DNA of 35,590 nucleotides, taken from contig JAEYRW010000132.1 of assembly GCA_023435435.1 (NCBI GenBank), positions 1 through 35,590 of the forward strand, in the 5' to 3' direction. Each line of letters begins with the position of its first letter. Within the stretch, counting starts at the first letter, position 1. Source of the DNA: Bacillota bacterium. GTDB lineage: Bacteria; Bacillota; Clostridia; Christensenellales; Aristaeellaceae. Of this stretch, positions 14,397-22,865 are shown in pieces. Under the pieces are notes generated by a model, which did not search any database, was not told the DNA's origin, and saw only the letters and a list, made by a program, of their open reading frames with translations. The position numbers and the translations under genes are program-made.

Positions 14397-15523
14397 TGAG
14401 AAGCCTCTACGATGTGCCGACCCCCGCCTATGTGGTGGACGAAGCCGCGCTCACACACAATCTTGAGATTCTGGAGGGCGTCCGGGAGGCGGCGGGCTGC
14501 AAAATTCTGCTTGCCCAGAAGGCGTTTTCCATGTTTGCGGTCTATCCCATGATCGGCTGGTACCTGGACGGCACCACCGCCAGCGGGATTTTCGAGGCGC
14601 GGCTGGGACGCGAGGAGATGGGCAAGGAGACCCACGTCTTCTCCCCCTCTTACACGGACGCAGATTTCGGCGCGCTCGTTGATCTTTGCGACCACGTGAC
14701 CTTCAATTCGTTCTCTCAATGGGAGAAGTTCCGGGACCGCGCGCTCAAATCCGGCAAGTCCTTCGGCATGCGCGTCAATCCCGAGCACTCCACCCAGGAA
14801 CACGGCATCTACGACCCCTGTGCGGCATTTTCGCGGCTGGGCGTCACGCGCAAGAACTTCCGGGAAGAGATGCTGGACGGCATCGAGGGCCTTCATTTTC
14901 ACACCCTCTGCGAGCAGAACGCCGACGCCCTCGCGGAGACCCTCGCGGCCTTCGAGGAAAAATTCGGCGCGTTCCTCCCGCGCATGAAGTGGGTAAACTT
15001 CGGCGGCGGCCACCACATCACCCGTCCGGACTATGATCTTCCGCTTCTGGTGAATACCGTACGCCATTTCCGGAGCAAGTACGGCGCGGAGGTTTATCTC
15101 GAGCCCGGCGAGGCCGTGGCGCTCAATGCCGGGCATTTTGTCGCGACGGTCATCGACGTGGTGAAAAACGGCATGGACATCGCGATTCTCGACGCCTCCG
15201 CCGCCTGCCACATGCCCGACGTCATCGAGATGCCCTACCGCCCGCCCGTCCAAAACGGCGGCAAGCCGGGGGAGAAGCCGCACACATACCGGCTGGCGGG
15301 TCCCACCTGCCTGGCCGGGGACGTCATCGGCGACTATTCCTTCGACGAACCCCTGAAGCCGGGAGACAAGGTGATTTTCGAGGACATGGCCATCTACACC
15401 ATGGTCAAGAACAATACATTCAACGGCATGCCCCTCCCGTCCATCTATCTGAAGGGACGGGACGGCGAAATCCGTCTGGTGAAGAAATTCGGGTACGAGG
15501 ACTTCAAGGGGAGGCTTTCATGA
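14396..15523 (+). CDS. nspC: Carboxynorspermidine decarboxylase
   Basis: A 375-residue PLP enzyme of the alanine-racemase-like barrel fold that decarboxylates carboxynorspermidine or carboxyspermidine. Visible are the N-terminal DVPTPAYVVDEAALTHNLEI, the PLP Lys in LLAQKAFSMF, RVNPEHSTQEHGIYDP, GLHFHTLCEQNADAL, NFGGGHHITRPDYD and LEPGEAV, with the C-terminal GPTCLAGDVIGDY. These are the NspC forms of the family motifs rather than those of diaminopimelate decarboxylase. The start overlaps the dehydrogenase stop by one base. Together with the dehydrogenase it gives a second polyamine route that does not use decarboxylated AdoMet. Confidence 0.92.
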   Translation: MRSLYDVPTPAYVVDEAALTHNLEILEGVREAAGCKILLAQKAFSMFAVYPMIGWYLDGTTASGIFEARLGREEMGKETHVFSPSYTDADFGALVDLCDHVTFNSFSQWEKFRDRALKSGKSFGMRVNPEHSTQEHGIYDPCAAFSRLGVTRKNFREEMLDGIEGLHFHTLCEQNADALAETLAAFEEKFGAFLPRMKWVNFGGGHHITRPDYDLPLLVNTVRHFRSKYGAEVYLEPGEAVALNAGHFVATVIDVVKNGMDIAILDASAACHMPDVIEMPYRPPVQNGGKPGEKPHTYRLAGPTCLAGDVIGDYSFDEPLKPGDKVIFEDMAIYTMVKNNTFNGMPLPSIYLKGRDGEIRLVKKFGYEDFKGRLS

Positions 15524-16065
15524 ACGCGCTGGAAGCAATCAGTACCCGCGTCAGTTATCGCGGCGCGTTCAGACCCGACCCCGTGCCCCGGGAGGCGCTC
15601 AAAGCCATTCTCGAGGCGGGCCTCGCCGCGCCGTCGGGCTGCAACAAGCAGACCACCAGCCTCATCGCGGTGGACGACCCCGCGCTTCTCGAAAAGCTCA
15701 AGGCATTGATTGATCCCCCCATTTGCGAGACAGCCCCAGCGATGATCTGCGTTCTCACAAAAAGGACCAATGCCTACCGCGACGTGTGCTTCGCGACCCA
15801 GGATTACGCCGCCGCCATCGAAAACATGCTTCTTGCCGCCGTGGAACTGGGCCTCTCCAGCTGCTGGATTGAGGGCCACATCACCGACACCGACCAGATC
15901 GGCCGCAAAATGGCTGACGTTCTCGGCGTTCCGCAGGACTACGAGCTGGTATGCTTTCTCCCCTTGGGCGTCGCCGCCGAATCCGGACGTAAAATCCAAA
16001 AGAAGCCGTTTCACCGGCGCGCGTGGTTCAACGGCTTTGAAAAGAACGGTTCTACCGCCACATGA
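15520..16065 (+). CDS. Nitroreductase-family flavoprotein
   Basis: A 181-residue FMN-dependent oxidoreductase-type protein. The N-terminal AISTRVSYRGAFRPDPVPREAL and GLAAPSGCNKQTTSLIAVDD are the FMN-binding start of the family. DYAAAIENMLLAAVELGLSSCWIEGH is the conserved core helix, and LGVPQDYELVCFLPLGVAAE the usual closing strand. The start overlaps nspC by 4 bases (ATGA), so it belongs to the polyamine operon, though its link to polyamines is unknown. Its last 14 bases overlap the end of the convergent radical-SAM-like gene. Confidence 0.85.
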   Translation: MNALEAISTRVSYRGAFRPDPVPREALKAILEAGLAAPSGCNKQTTSLIAVDDPALLEKLKALIDPPICETAPAMICVLTKRTNAYRDVCFATQDYAAAIENMLLAAVELGLSSCWIEGHITDTDQIGRKMADVLGVPQDYELVCFLPLGVAAESGRKIQKKPFHRRAWFNGFEKNGSTAT

Positions 16066-17068
16066 CGGAGTGATGCAGATCGGAGAAGGCGAGGCTTTCG
16101 TCGATCCCCGCGTCCGCGAAGTATAAATCCGTCCATATCCAGACGGCGCTTCGGAAGTCGACGAGCACTTCCGGAGCGCTTTTTCCGTATTCCCGGGCAA
16201 GGAATTCCACGGAAGGAATGGCATCCTGCATCCGCCGGTCGAGTTCGTGCATCATGTCAACCAGCTCGTCCGCCGATCTGGAAAGGTATTCGTCGATGTT
16301 CTCCGGCGTCGCCACGAGGAACAGGGATCTCTTGGTGTATTCCGGCGCGCTCCCGTCGAGGGCTGCGCGCACCCACGCGGAATTCATCCGGTTGCGCTTC
16401 GCGTTGTACCGCCCGCTTTCGAGAAGGAAAGCGGGCAGTTCCTTTTCGCTGGTCAGAAATTCGTGCAGGAGCCGCTTCGCCGCGCCCTTGTAGTCCAAAA
16501 GCGAATAGTGTGCCTCTCCGCCCAAAGGGGTGAGCGCCGCACTCAATTCTTCCAGCATGCCGAGGTTGCTTTTCAAAATGAATACGCTGTTGGTGTAGGG
16601 AACCTCCTGTCTTTGAAGCTCCTCCGCCAGATCCATGAGATACTGGAAGTACCCAGGTGCGCGCACAAAGGCATCGTGAAAATCCCGCAGTCCGAACCAC
16701 GAGAGGTTCGCGTGTTCTAATTCGCAATCGCGCTTCAGGTATGTAACCCACTCAGCCAGCGCCTTCCCCGTGCGGATGGGCGTGCCGTTGAGGTTCTGAT
16801 ATCCAAAGTATGGTGTCAGCAGCTTGTTGGTCTGAACGGCGCGGGGCAGCTCGGGAAAATCCGCGCAGTTGTACACCGCCATCAGGACTTCCACGCCCGT
16901 CCGCTCCGGATAGCCCTGAAACTTCATCGCCAGCGCCCGCAGCTTCTCAAAGGGCACGCCGCCCAGAATCCCCTCGCCGGACTCCAGCAGGCAATGGGCG
17001 CACTTACACTTGCAATGGGAAACCACACCGTTGATTGTGATCGCTTGATCCTTCAAATCCAGCTTCAT
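16052..17068 (-). CDS. Radical-SAM-like protein of unknown function
   Basis: A 338-residue protein. Near the N-terminus HCKCKCAHCLLESG contains a CxxxCxxC cluster (Cys19, Cys23, Cys26) of the radical SAM type, with an additional Cys21 in between. The preceding short strand (DQAITINGVVSH) fits the first strand of the barrel. The remainder is compatible with a barrel (EVLMAVYNCADFPELP, YTNSVFILKSNLGMLEEL) and a helical C-terminus rich in Asp/Glu. Assignment rests mainly on the Cys motif. The start at 17068 follows GAAGGAGGGAACGC and a good promoter. It is convergent with the polyamine operon, and the ends overlap by 14 bases. Confidence 0.6.
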   Translation of the reverse strand: MKLDLKDQAITINGVVSHCKCKCAHCLLESGEGILGGVPFEKLRALAMKFQGYPERTGVEVLMAVYNCADFPELPRAVQTNKLLTPYFGYQNLNGTPIRTGKALAEWVTYLKRDCELEHANLSWFGLRDFHDAFVRAPGYFQYLMDLAEELQRQEVPYTNSVFILKSNLGMLEELSAALTPLGGEAHYSLLDYKGAAKRLLHEFLTSEKELPAFLLESGRYNAKRNRMNSAWVRAALDGSAPEYTKRSLFLVATPENIDEYLSRSADELVDMMHELDRRMQDAIPSVEFLAREYGKSAPEVLVDFRSAVWIWTDLYFADAGIDESLAFSDLHHSVMWR

Positions 17069-17104
17069 GCGTTCCCTCCTTCGCCCGCCCGCGCGGGAAA
17101 CATA

Positions 17105-17134
17105 ATTTTAACATAAATACACGGCATGCGTCAA
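17105..17134 (-). promoter_or_regulatory. Promoter of the radical-SAM-like gene
   Basis: Minus-strand TTGACG (17134-17129), 18 bases, TAAAAT (17110-17105), about 37 bases before the ATG at 17068. Confidence 0.6.
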
Positions 17135-17175
17135 GTGTGTGGCATGAAATCGCCGTCTGGGCAGAAAGATGCCCG

Positions 17176-17634
17176 TCACAGCGTCAGAAAGTATGCGTGC
17201 TGGGCCCGCAGTACCTCGATGGTCTCCCGCACGTCCGCCTCCGAGAAGTTTGGAATGGGGATGGGATAGGCGCCGCAGCGCACCACCTCGGTACCGTCGG
17301 CGCGCACGCAGAAATATCCCAGCCCGCCGCCCGTGCAGGCCGGGCAGCTTCCGCAGTACGCCTTGCGTTCGGGATGCCGCACCGGTTTGCAATACTGCCC
17401 GTTTCGCGCCTCGATCTCGCGAAGAAGCGCCGTCCGGAACCGCGCGGGCGGATTTTTCACGCCGAAAAACTTCACCGCCACAGAGGCTTCTCCCTTGCGC
17501 GTCCCCATCTTGGCGATGACGCGCCCGTTTGCCCGATCCTTCCAAGCCCACAGTTCGCCGTGAACCCTCTGCCGCACGGGCGCGTAGCCCAGCTCCTCCA
17601 GAAGGTCCGCGATTTCCCGCTGGGCGGCGGTCAT
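17176..17634 (-). CDS. Hypothetical Cys-motif protein
   Basis: A 152-residue protein that I do not recognise. It begins with a helical stretch (MTAAQREIADLLEELGYAPV), then a beta-rich part with basic residues (VIAKMGTRKGEASVAVKFFG), then a Cys cluster (YCGSCPACTGGGLGYFC) that could bind a metal, and ends in a helix. It starts within the stop of the upstream GNAT gene (ATGA overlap), so the two are translated together. A longer frame from 17736 would run through the GNAT gene and is not credible. Confidence 0.6.
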   Translation of the reverse strand: MTAAQREIADLLEELGYAPVRQRVHGELWAWKDRANGRVIAKMGTRKGEASVAVKFFGVKNPPARFRTALLREIEARNGQYCKPVRHPERKAYCGSCPACTGGGLGYFCVRADGTEVVRCGAYPIPIPNFSEADVRETIEVLRAQHAYFLTL

Positions 17635-18215
17635 TCGAGTGCCCTCCGGTAGATGGAATCGTGTTCTAGCACCCTGAAACGCGCAAAGCCGCACGCTTCG
17701 TACATGCCCGGGTGGCCATGGTAATGAAGGAAGCAATCAAGCTCCCCGTTCGCCGGATATGCCTCCACAAATTCGTACCCTTCCCGCGCCGCGTCTGCCA
17801 CGGCCCGGCTCAGAAGCGCGGTGGCGACGCCTTTTCTGCGCATTTCCGGCGCGACGGCAAAGCACATGACCGCCAAGATTCTTGCGTCCGTGCCGTCCCA
17901 CAGCTCCGCGCGCGCGCGAAGCTTCGCGTAATTGCACTTGTCCTGGGCGTTCAGCCAGCCCACCACAGAGCCATCCTCGTAGGCAAGATACCCCTTCAGC
18001 GTCCCGCCCTTCACAAATCCGATGGCGGCGTCCCGGAGGGTACCCCGGCAAAATGTCCCCGGATTTTCCGCTTCGATCCGCTTTTCGTCGTCCGCTCCCA
18101 GGTGAAAGTACGTGCAGTAGCACCACGACCATTCCGCGTGATCCGCAAACGCCACTTCGTCAAAGAACCGAAGATAGTCCGGAAGAAGCGCCGGCGTCAG
18201 CGCCTTGATCTCCAT
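17631..18215 (-). CDS. GNAT-family N-acetyltransferase
   Basis: A 194-residue acyltransferase-type protein. The acetyl-CoA loop is AVAPEMRRKGVATALLSRAV, preceded by the strand ARILAVMCF and followed by EGYEFVEAYPANGELDCFLHYHGHPGMYEACGF, the usual beta5-alpha4 part. N-terminal strands include GYLAYEDGSVVGWLNA. The acceptor is unknown. The ATG at 18215 was chosen because GGAGG lies 8 bases upstream; starts at 18221 and 18230 sit on top of that site. It is the first of a two-gene unit. Confidence 0.8.
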   Translation of the reverse strand: MEIKALTPALLPDYLRFFDEVAFADHAEWSWCYCTYFHLGADDEKRIEAENPGTFCRGTLRDAAIGFVKGGTLKGYLAYEDGSVVGWLNAQDKCNYAKLRARAELWDGTDARILAVMCFAVAPEMRRKGVATALLSRAVADAAREGYEFVEAYPANGELDCFLHYHGHPGMYEACGFARFRVLEHDSIYRRALE

Positions 18216-18335
18216 CCCCATGTCCTCCAATCTGTTTTTTTCGATGAGAACCCGCGCGTCATGGCGGGTCAGGTGGGCGCATCATAAAAACCGGATGGCG
18301 AGGCAATAATAGCCATCATGACCGGAGGTGACGGG

Positions 18336-19874
18336 GTGTCATTGATTAAGAAAAAGCGCGATTTTGATGAGGCGGTCAGTGCCTATAACCGCGCGGCGGC
18401 GGCGCACGCCGTCGTGGGAACCGTCGAGGAAAACCTCGAGATCATGCAAACATTGTTTGCGGACGTCGATATCATGCGCTACAAACACATGGAGGACAAA
18501 AACCACCGAAAGTATGCCATCGCGTTTTCGGACGGCATGGTTTCGGCGGCCATCATCAACGAGAGCATCCTCAAGCCCATCATGTGCTCCGCGGGCGTCG
18601 AGGAAGGCCCCGATTTCCTCGAGCGGCTCATCAGCGAGGTGGTGCAGATTAACGAAGCGGAGCCCACGGACGATTACCGGAAGATCGTCGAATCCGTTTG
18701 TTCCGGCGACACCGTGCTTTTTGTGGACGGCAGCGATTCGGCCGCCATCCTCAATACGAAGGCCTTCCCCGTGCGCGCCATTTCGGAGCCCGACAACGAA
18801 AAGAACATCGGCGGCCCGCGCGAAGGCTTCACCGAGGCGATCATGCAGAACATCTCGCTGATCCGTCGGCGCGCGCGCACGAGCGATTTGAAGATGCGCC
18901 ATCTGAACATCGGCAAGCGCACCCAGACCTGCGTCATCGTGTGCTACCTGAATGAGATTGTAAACCGCTCCGCGTTGGACGAGCTGCTCAGGCGGCTCAA
19001 GAGCATCGACATCGACGGGGTGGTGGATTCAAATTACGTCTCGGAGCTCATCTGCGACCACAAAAGGTCGCTGTTCCGCACCATCGGCACAACGGAGCGC
19101 CCGGACGTCGTCGTCGGTAAAATTCTCGAGGGCCGCATCGCCGTCCTTGTTGACGGATCGCCGGACGTGCTCACCGTGCCGTTTTTGTTCATTGAAAACT
19201 TCCAGGTGAGCGAGGATTATTTCCTCAATTACTATTACGCATCCTTTTCGCGGCTGATCCGCATGCTTGGTTTTTTCCTCACCATCGCGGTGCCCGGCCT
19301 CTATATCGCAATCGTCGCCTTCCATCATGAGATGCTGCCGACGCCGCTGCTTTTGAACATCACAATCGAACGCCAGTCGGTGCCGCTTCCCGCCGCGCTG
19401 GAGGCGTTTGTGATGCTGCTGGTCTTCGAGATTCTGCGCGAGACGGGCGTTCGAATGCCCACGAACATTGGCCAGGCGCTCTCCATCGTGGGCGCGCTCG
19501 TCATTGGTCAGGCCGCCGTGGAGGCAAAACTCGTTGCCGCGCCCATGATCATTGTCGTTGGCATCACGGGCATCACAAACCTGCTCGTTCCCAAGATTCG
19601 CTCGCCCATCATCTACCTGCGCTTTTTCGTGCTGATCATGGCCTCGGTCTTCGGCTTTTACGGCTTCACCATCGCCATGTCCCTGATGGTCATTCACATC
19701 ATCGGCCTTACGTCCTTCGGCGTGCCCATGATTCAGGCGGACGGCGCCACGGACAGGCGGCATCTCAAGGACGTCGGCATTCGCGCGCCCTGGTGGGAGA
19801 TGGAGACGCGGCCGGAGGAGCTCACGAAAAACGTCGCGCGCATGGGTGGGAAGGACGGGAAGGGCGATGCGTAA
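18336..19874 (+). CDS. Spore germination protein, GerA/GerKA type
   Basis: A 512-residue subunit A of a GerA-family germinant receptor, located in the spore inner membrane. The hydrophilic N-terminal half (FDEAVSAYNRAAAAHAVVGTVEEN..., GDTVLFVDGSDSAAILN, EPDNEKNIGGPREGFTEAIMQNISLIRRRAR) carries the family hallmark REGF.E....NI.LIRRR. The membrane part has about five helices (MLGFFLTIAVPGLYIAIVAF to GFYGFTIAMSLMVIHIIGL) and the conserved PFLFIENFQVSEDYF and GVPM segments. The start is GTG at 18336, 7 bases after GGAGG. Subunit C begins 8 bases before the stop. Expression in the forespore would be expected for this family, but I see no convincing sigma-G promoter. Confidence 0.92.
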   Translation: MSLIKKKRDFDEAVSAYNRAAAAHAVVGTVEENLEIMQTLFADVDIMRYKHMEDKNHRKYAIAFSDGMVSAAIINESILKPIMCSAGVEEGPDFLERLISEVVQINEAEPTDDYRKIVESVCSGDTVLFVDGSDSAAILNTKAFPVRAISEPDNEKNIGGPREGFTEAIMQNISLIRRRARTSDLKMRHLNIGKRTQTCVIVCYLNEIVNRSALDELLRRLKSIDIDGVVDSNYVSELICDHKRSLFRTIGTTERPDVVVGKILEGRIAVLVDGSPDVLTVPFLFIENFQVSEDYFLNYYYASFSRLIRMLGFFLTIAVPGLYIAIVAFHHEMLPTPLLLNITIERQSVPLPAALEAFVMLLVFEILRETGVRMPTNIGQALSIVGALVIGQAAVEAKLVAAPMIIVVGITGITNLLVPKIRSPIIYLRFFVLIMASVFGFYGFTIAMSLMVIHIIGLTSFGVPMIQADGATDRRHLKDVGIRAPWWEMETRPEELTKNVARMGGKDGKGDA

Positions 19875-21024
19875 GTCCCTCGCCCTCGCGCTGCTGCTCG
19901 CGCTGACGTCCGTCGGCCTCTCCGGCTGCTGGGATTACAGAAGCCTCAACGAGATGTCGATGGTGATGGGGATGGCCGTCGACCACGACGAGGAAACGAA
20001 CATGTTCAAGGTTTCCTTTGAAATCGCGGATCTCGCAAATTCCAGCAAGGACAGTGCCATGAACGCGCGGCTCATCGAAACCGAGGGAACAACCGTCTTC
20101 GACTGCGTGCGCAACGCCAAGAAAAAGCTCATCAGCAAGCTGTACTTCGCGCACATGGAGGTCGTGGTCTTTGGTGAAAACATGGCGCGCGACTTCGGCA
20201 TTCTGCCCGCCATCGACTGGCTCATGCGCGACGCTGAGGTGCGCGAAACGACGGTGGTGCTCATCGCCAAGGGAACAGACGCCCACCAATTCCTGCTCAC
20301 GGAAGGCATCGACCAGACAATCCTCGCACCCGAGCTGCAAGGCATCATCATTGATGATAACGAGGTCACCTCTTCCACCGTCTATCTGAAGCTGTACGAG
20401 GTTTTCAGCGTGCTCCACTGTTCCGGCACGGCCCTGTCGCTCCCTGCGTTTTCCCGCACCGTCAATGACGGAAAGCCCGCGGTGGAGGCGGACGGCACCG
20501 CGGTGTTCGACGGCGACAAGCTGACGGGATTTCTCTCGCCGGAGGAGACCAAGTACCTTCTCCTGGCGCAGGGAAAGGCGAAGGGCGGGGTTATTCCGTT
20601 TTCAGCAAACGGTTCGGATGTTGACGATACGACGTTTGAAATCAGCGGGGCAAAGGCAAAAACATCGTTCACGTATGAGGACGGCGTCCTGACGATGCGC
20701 GTGGACGTGGACCTTGAGGTGTTCCTCGCGGAGACCATGTGCGACATCGACGTCATGGATGAGACGCACATCGACGATCTCGAAAAGCGCGCGGGGGACA
20801 TGGTTGCCGCGAAGATCGAAACCGTAATCGGGAAGCTGCAAACCCAGTTCGGCGCGGACATCCTTGGCTTTGGCGGGATCATTCATCAGGAGGACTTCAA
20901 ACTCTGGCACGAGCTGCGTCCGGGATGGACGCTCATGTTCCCCGACGCGCGCGTCGCCGTTTCCGCCAAAGTCCACATCCTCAATACGGCAACGATCCGC
21001 GCGAAGCAGGAGGACATCGAATGA
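19867..21024 (+). CDS. Spore germination lipoprotein, Ger(x)C family
   Basis: A 385-residue subunit C of the germinant receptor. It has a lipoprotein signal peptide (RKSLALALLLALTSVGLSGC) with the lipobox LSGC, followed by WDYRSLNEMSMVMGMAVD, the N-terminal signature of Ger(x)C proteins. The C-terminal domain contains KIETVIGKLQTQFGADILGFG and WHELRPGW, also standard. The start at 19867 lies inside the end of subunit A. The stop overlaps the start of a small membrane protein. Confidence 0.92.
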   Translation: MRKSLALALLLALTSVGLSGCWDYRSLNEMSMVMGMAVDHDEETNMFKVSFEIADLANSSKDSAMNARLIETEGTTVFDCVRNAKKKLISKLYFAHMEVVVFGENMARDFGILPAIDWLMRDAEVRETTVVLIAKGTDAHQFLLTEGIDQTILAPELQGIIIDDNEVTSSTVYLKLYEVFSVLHCSGTALSLPAFSRTVNDGKPAVEADGTAVFDGDKLTGFLSPEETKYLLLAQGKAKGGVIPFSANGSDVDDTTFEISGAKAKTSFTYEDGVLTMRVDVDLEVFLAETMCDIDVMDETHIDDLEKRAGDMVAAKIETVIGKLQTQFGADILGFGGIIHQEDFKLWHELRPGWTLMFPDARVAVSAKVHILNTATIRAKQEDIE

Positions 21025-21236
21025 TCATTGCCATCCTCCTCGCCCTGTACGCCGGCATCCTTCTCTTCGACTATAGGCCCGGAATGAAACAGGCGGGGAA
21101 GGGTGAGAAAATCGCATACCTCGCCATTTTGACCGTCGGCTTCGCGGCGGCCGTCGCCTACGGCATGGGCGTCGGCATTCCGTCCCCCGCGTATCCCATC
21201 GAAAACGCCGTGCGCGCGATTTTTGGCGTCGAATGA
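21021..21236 (+). CDS. Small membrane protein inside the germination operon
   Basis: A 71-residue protein with two probable membrane helices (MIIAILLALYAGILLF, and AYLAILTVGFAAAVAYGMGV) joined by a short basic loop (DYRPGMKQAGKGEK). It overlaps the stop of subunit C by ATGA and ends 22 bases before subunit B. Small membrane proteins of this kind (D subunits) are known in some GerA-family operons, where they modulate receptor response; that role is inferred from position. The tail reads PSPAYPIENAVRAIFG. Confidence 0.75.
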   Translation: MIIAILLALYAGILLFDYRPGMKQAGKGEKIAYLAILTVGFAAAVAYGMGVGIPSPAYPIENAVRAIFGVE

Positions 21237-21258
21237 CGGACCTGAAAGGAGCGGTTTC

Positions 21259-22353
21259 ATGCTGAACCAACCGCTGAACCGGCGGCAAATCTCCGCCATT
21301 CTCATCATGTACGTCTTCGGCAGCAGCGCCGTGCTCGGTGTCAGCAACGAGGTTGCGCAGGATACCTGGATTGCGCTGACCCTTGGCGCGCTGTGCTCCG
21401 TTCCGATTCTTCTTCTCTACGCGCGCCTCGTGCGGCTCAATCCGGGAGAAAACATCTTTGGAATCTTCGAGCGGACGATGGGGAAGGCGGCTGGAAAAAT
21501 CGCGACCGTGTTCATGACATGGTACGCGATTCACCTGTGCGCGCTCGTCATGCGCAACTTTTCGGAGTTTCTCAAGATCACGGCGCTGTTTGATACGCCG
21601 CAGATCGCCGTGCTCGCGGTGATGCTGGTGACGGTGGGGGTTTTGGCACGCAGCGGTCCCAAAGCCCTGGGCAAGTGGGCGATCATCGTCATGCCCATCG
21701 TCATGGGCATGGTGGCGATTACGGTGGTCATGTCCCTGAACATCTATCAGTATCAGCTGATTTTGCCGATTCTGGAGCACAAGATGACGGACATTCTCAG
21801 AAACGCGTTTCAGGCCTTCTCATTCCCGTTTACGGAGACGGTGCTCATTCTGGGCATCGCCGATTCCTTCGACCCGCGGGAAAGTCCCTATAAGGCGTAT
21901 CTGTGGGGTCTCGCCATCAGCGCCATGACACTTTTGTTCGTCACATTCCGAAACCTGTTTGTGCTCGGCCCCATCGTCATGGCGTCCTCGTATTTCCCCT
22001 CGTTTATGGCGGCGCGCATCATCGCCATCGGGGATTTCATTTCGCGCATCGAGGGCTCGATCTCGGTCAATTTCATACTGGCGGGCATTGTGAAGATCAC
22101 CCTCTGCCTCATCGTCGCCAGCCGTGGCCTGTCGCGCCTGCTGGGAATCCGAAACTGGCAAAGCATCGTGTTTCCCACGGGACTCGCTGCACTGGCGCTC
22201 TCGCAGATTCTGTACGCAAACGTCATGCAGATGTACACCTTCGTGGCCTATTACGTCTACTACGCCCTGCCGTTTGAGGTCGCGCTGCCCCTGCTTGCGT
22301 GGATTCTTTCCGAGGTGCGCGCGCGGCGCAAAAAGACTGCCGCCGCGGTCTGA
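21259..22353 (+). CDS. Spore germination permease, GerB type
   Basis: A 364-residue polytopic subunit B (amino-acid/polyamine/organocation superfamily), thought to bind the germinant. About ten membrane helices can be traced, starting with QISAILIMYVFGSSAVLGVSN and ending with PFEVALPLLAWILSEVR. The signature LNPGENIFGIFERTMGKAAGKI after the second helix is typical of GerB proteins. The start at 21259 follows AAAGGAGCGGTTTC. The order here is A-C-small-B, as in many clostridial operons. It is convergent with the GNAT gene, leaving only 4 bases between stops. Confidence 0.92.
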   Translation: MLNQPLNRRQISAILIMYVFGSSAVLGVSNEVAQDTWIALTLGALCSVPILLLYARLVRLNPGENIFGIFERTMGKAAGKIATVFMTWYAIHLCALVMRNFSEFLKITALFDTPQIAVLAVMLVTVGVLARSGPKALGKWAIIVMPIVMGMVAITVVMSLNIYQYQLILPILEHKMTDILRNAFQAFSFPFTETVLILGIADSFDPRESPYKAYLWGLAISAMTLLFVTFRNLFVLGPIVMASSYFPSFMAARIIAIGDFISRIEGSISVNFILAGIVKITLCLIVASRGLSRLLGIRNWQSIVFPTGLAALALSQILYANVMQMYTFVAYYVYYALPFEVALPLLAWILSEVRARRKKTAAAV

Positions 22354-22357
22354 TTTG

Positions 22358-22846
22358 TCAGAGATTGATATAGTAGACCAGAATGTCCTCGTATCTGCCG
22401 TCCTTCAGCAGGAAACCGCCCGGGATCGTGCCGACGCGCTGAAAGCCGAACCGTTCGTAGAGCCGGATCGCCCGCCCGTTCGCCGCGACCACCGCGTTAA
22501 ACTGCAAAATCCGGAAGCCGCGTCTCCGCCCCTGTGTGAGGCAGTCGCGCACCAGCATCTCGCCGATCCCCATGCCGCGCAAGCTGCCCTTGACGGCGAA
22601 GGACGCGTTCGCGATGTGCCCGCAGCGTCCCACATTGTTGGGGTGCAGAATGTAGAGTCCCAGAACCGTCTCGCCCCGCGCCGCGACGCCCGCGTAGGAC
22701 TGTGCCGCGAAGAGTGCCTGCGCTTCCCGGATGTCCAACTCCTCCGTCTGCGGAAAGGCCTCCCCGGCGCGCACGACCTCGTTCCAGATATCCGCCATCT
22801 GCGCAGCGTCCTCCGGCCGGTACGCCCGCATTTCAATGTCAGCCAT
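22358..22846 (-). CDS. GNAT-family N-acetyltransferase
   Basis: A 162-residue acyltransferase of the phosphinothricin-acetyltransferase-like branch. It starts MADIEMRAYRPEDAAQMADIWNEVV, has the acetyl-CoA loop AVKGSLRGMGIGEMLVRDCL, then FRILQFNAVVAANGRAIRLYERFGFQRVGTIPGGF, a well-preserved closing half. The substrate is unknown. The ribosome site is weak (GAAGAGG about 8 bases upstream of 22846). It stands alone between the germination operon and a non-coding stretch. Confidence 0.83.
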   Translation of the reverse strand: MADIEMRAYRPEDAAQMADIWNEVVRAGEAFPQTEELDIREAQALFAAQSYAGVAARGETVLGLYILHPNNVGRCGHIANASFAVKGSLRGMGIGEMLVRDCLTQGRRRGFRILQFNAVVAANGRAIRLYERFGFQRVGTIPGGFLLKDGRYEDILVYYINL

Positions 22847-22865
22847 AGAAAACCTCTTCAAATGT

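Noticed and set aside
18279..18310. Sigma-G-like promoter before the germination operon
   Set aside because: GCATC and CAATAAT are about 20 bases apart and the -10 does not fit CATnnTA; too weak to report.
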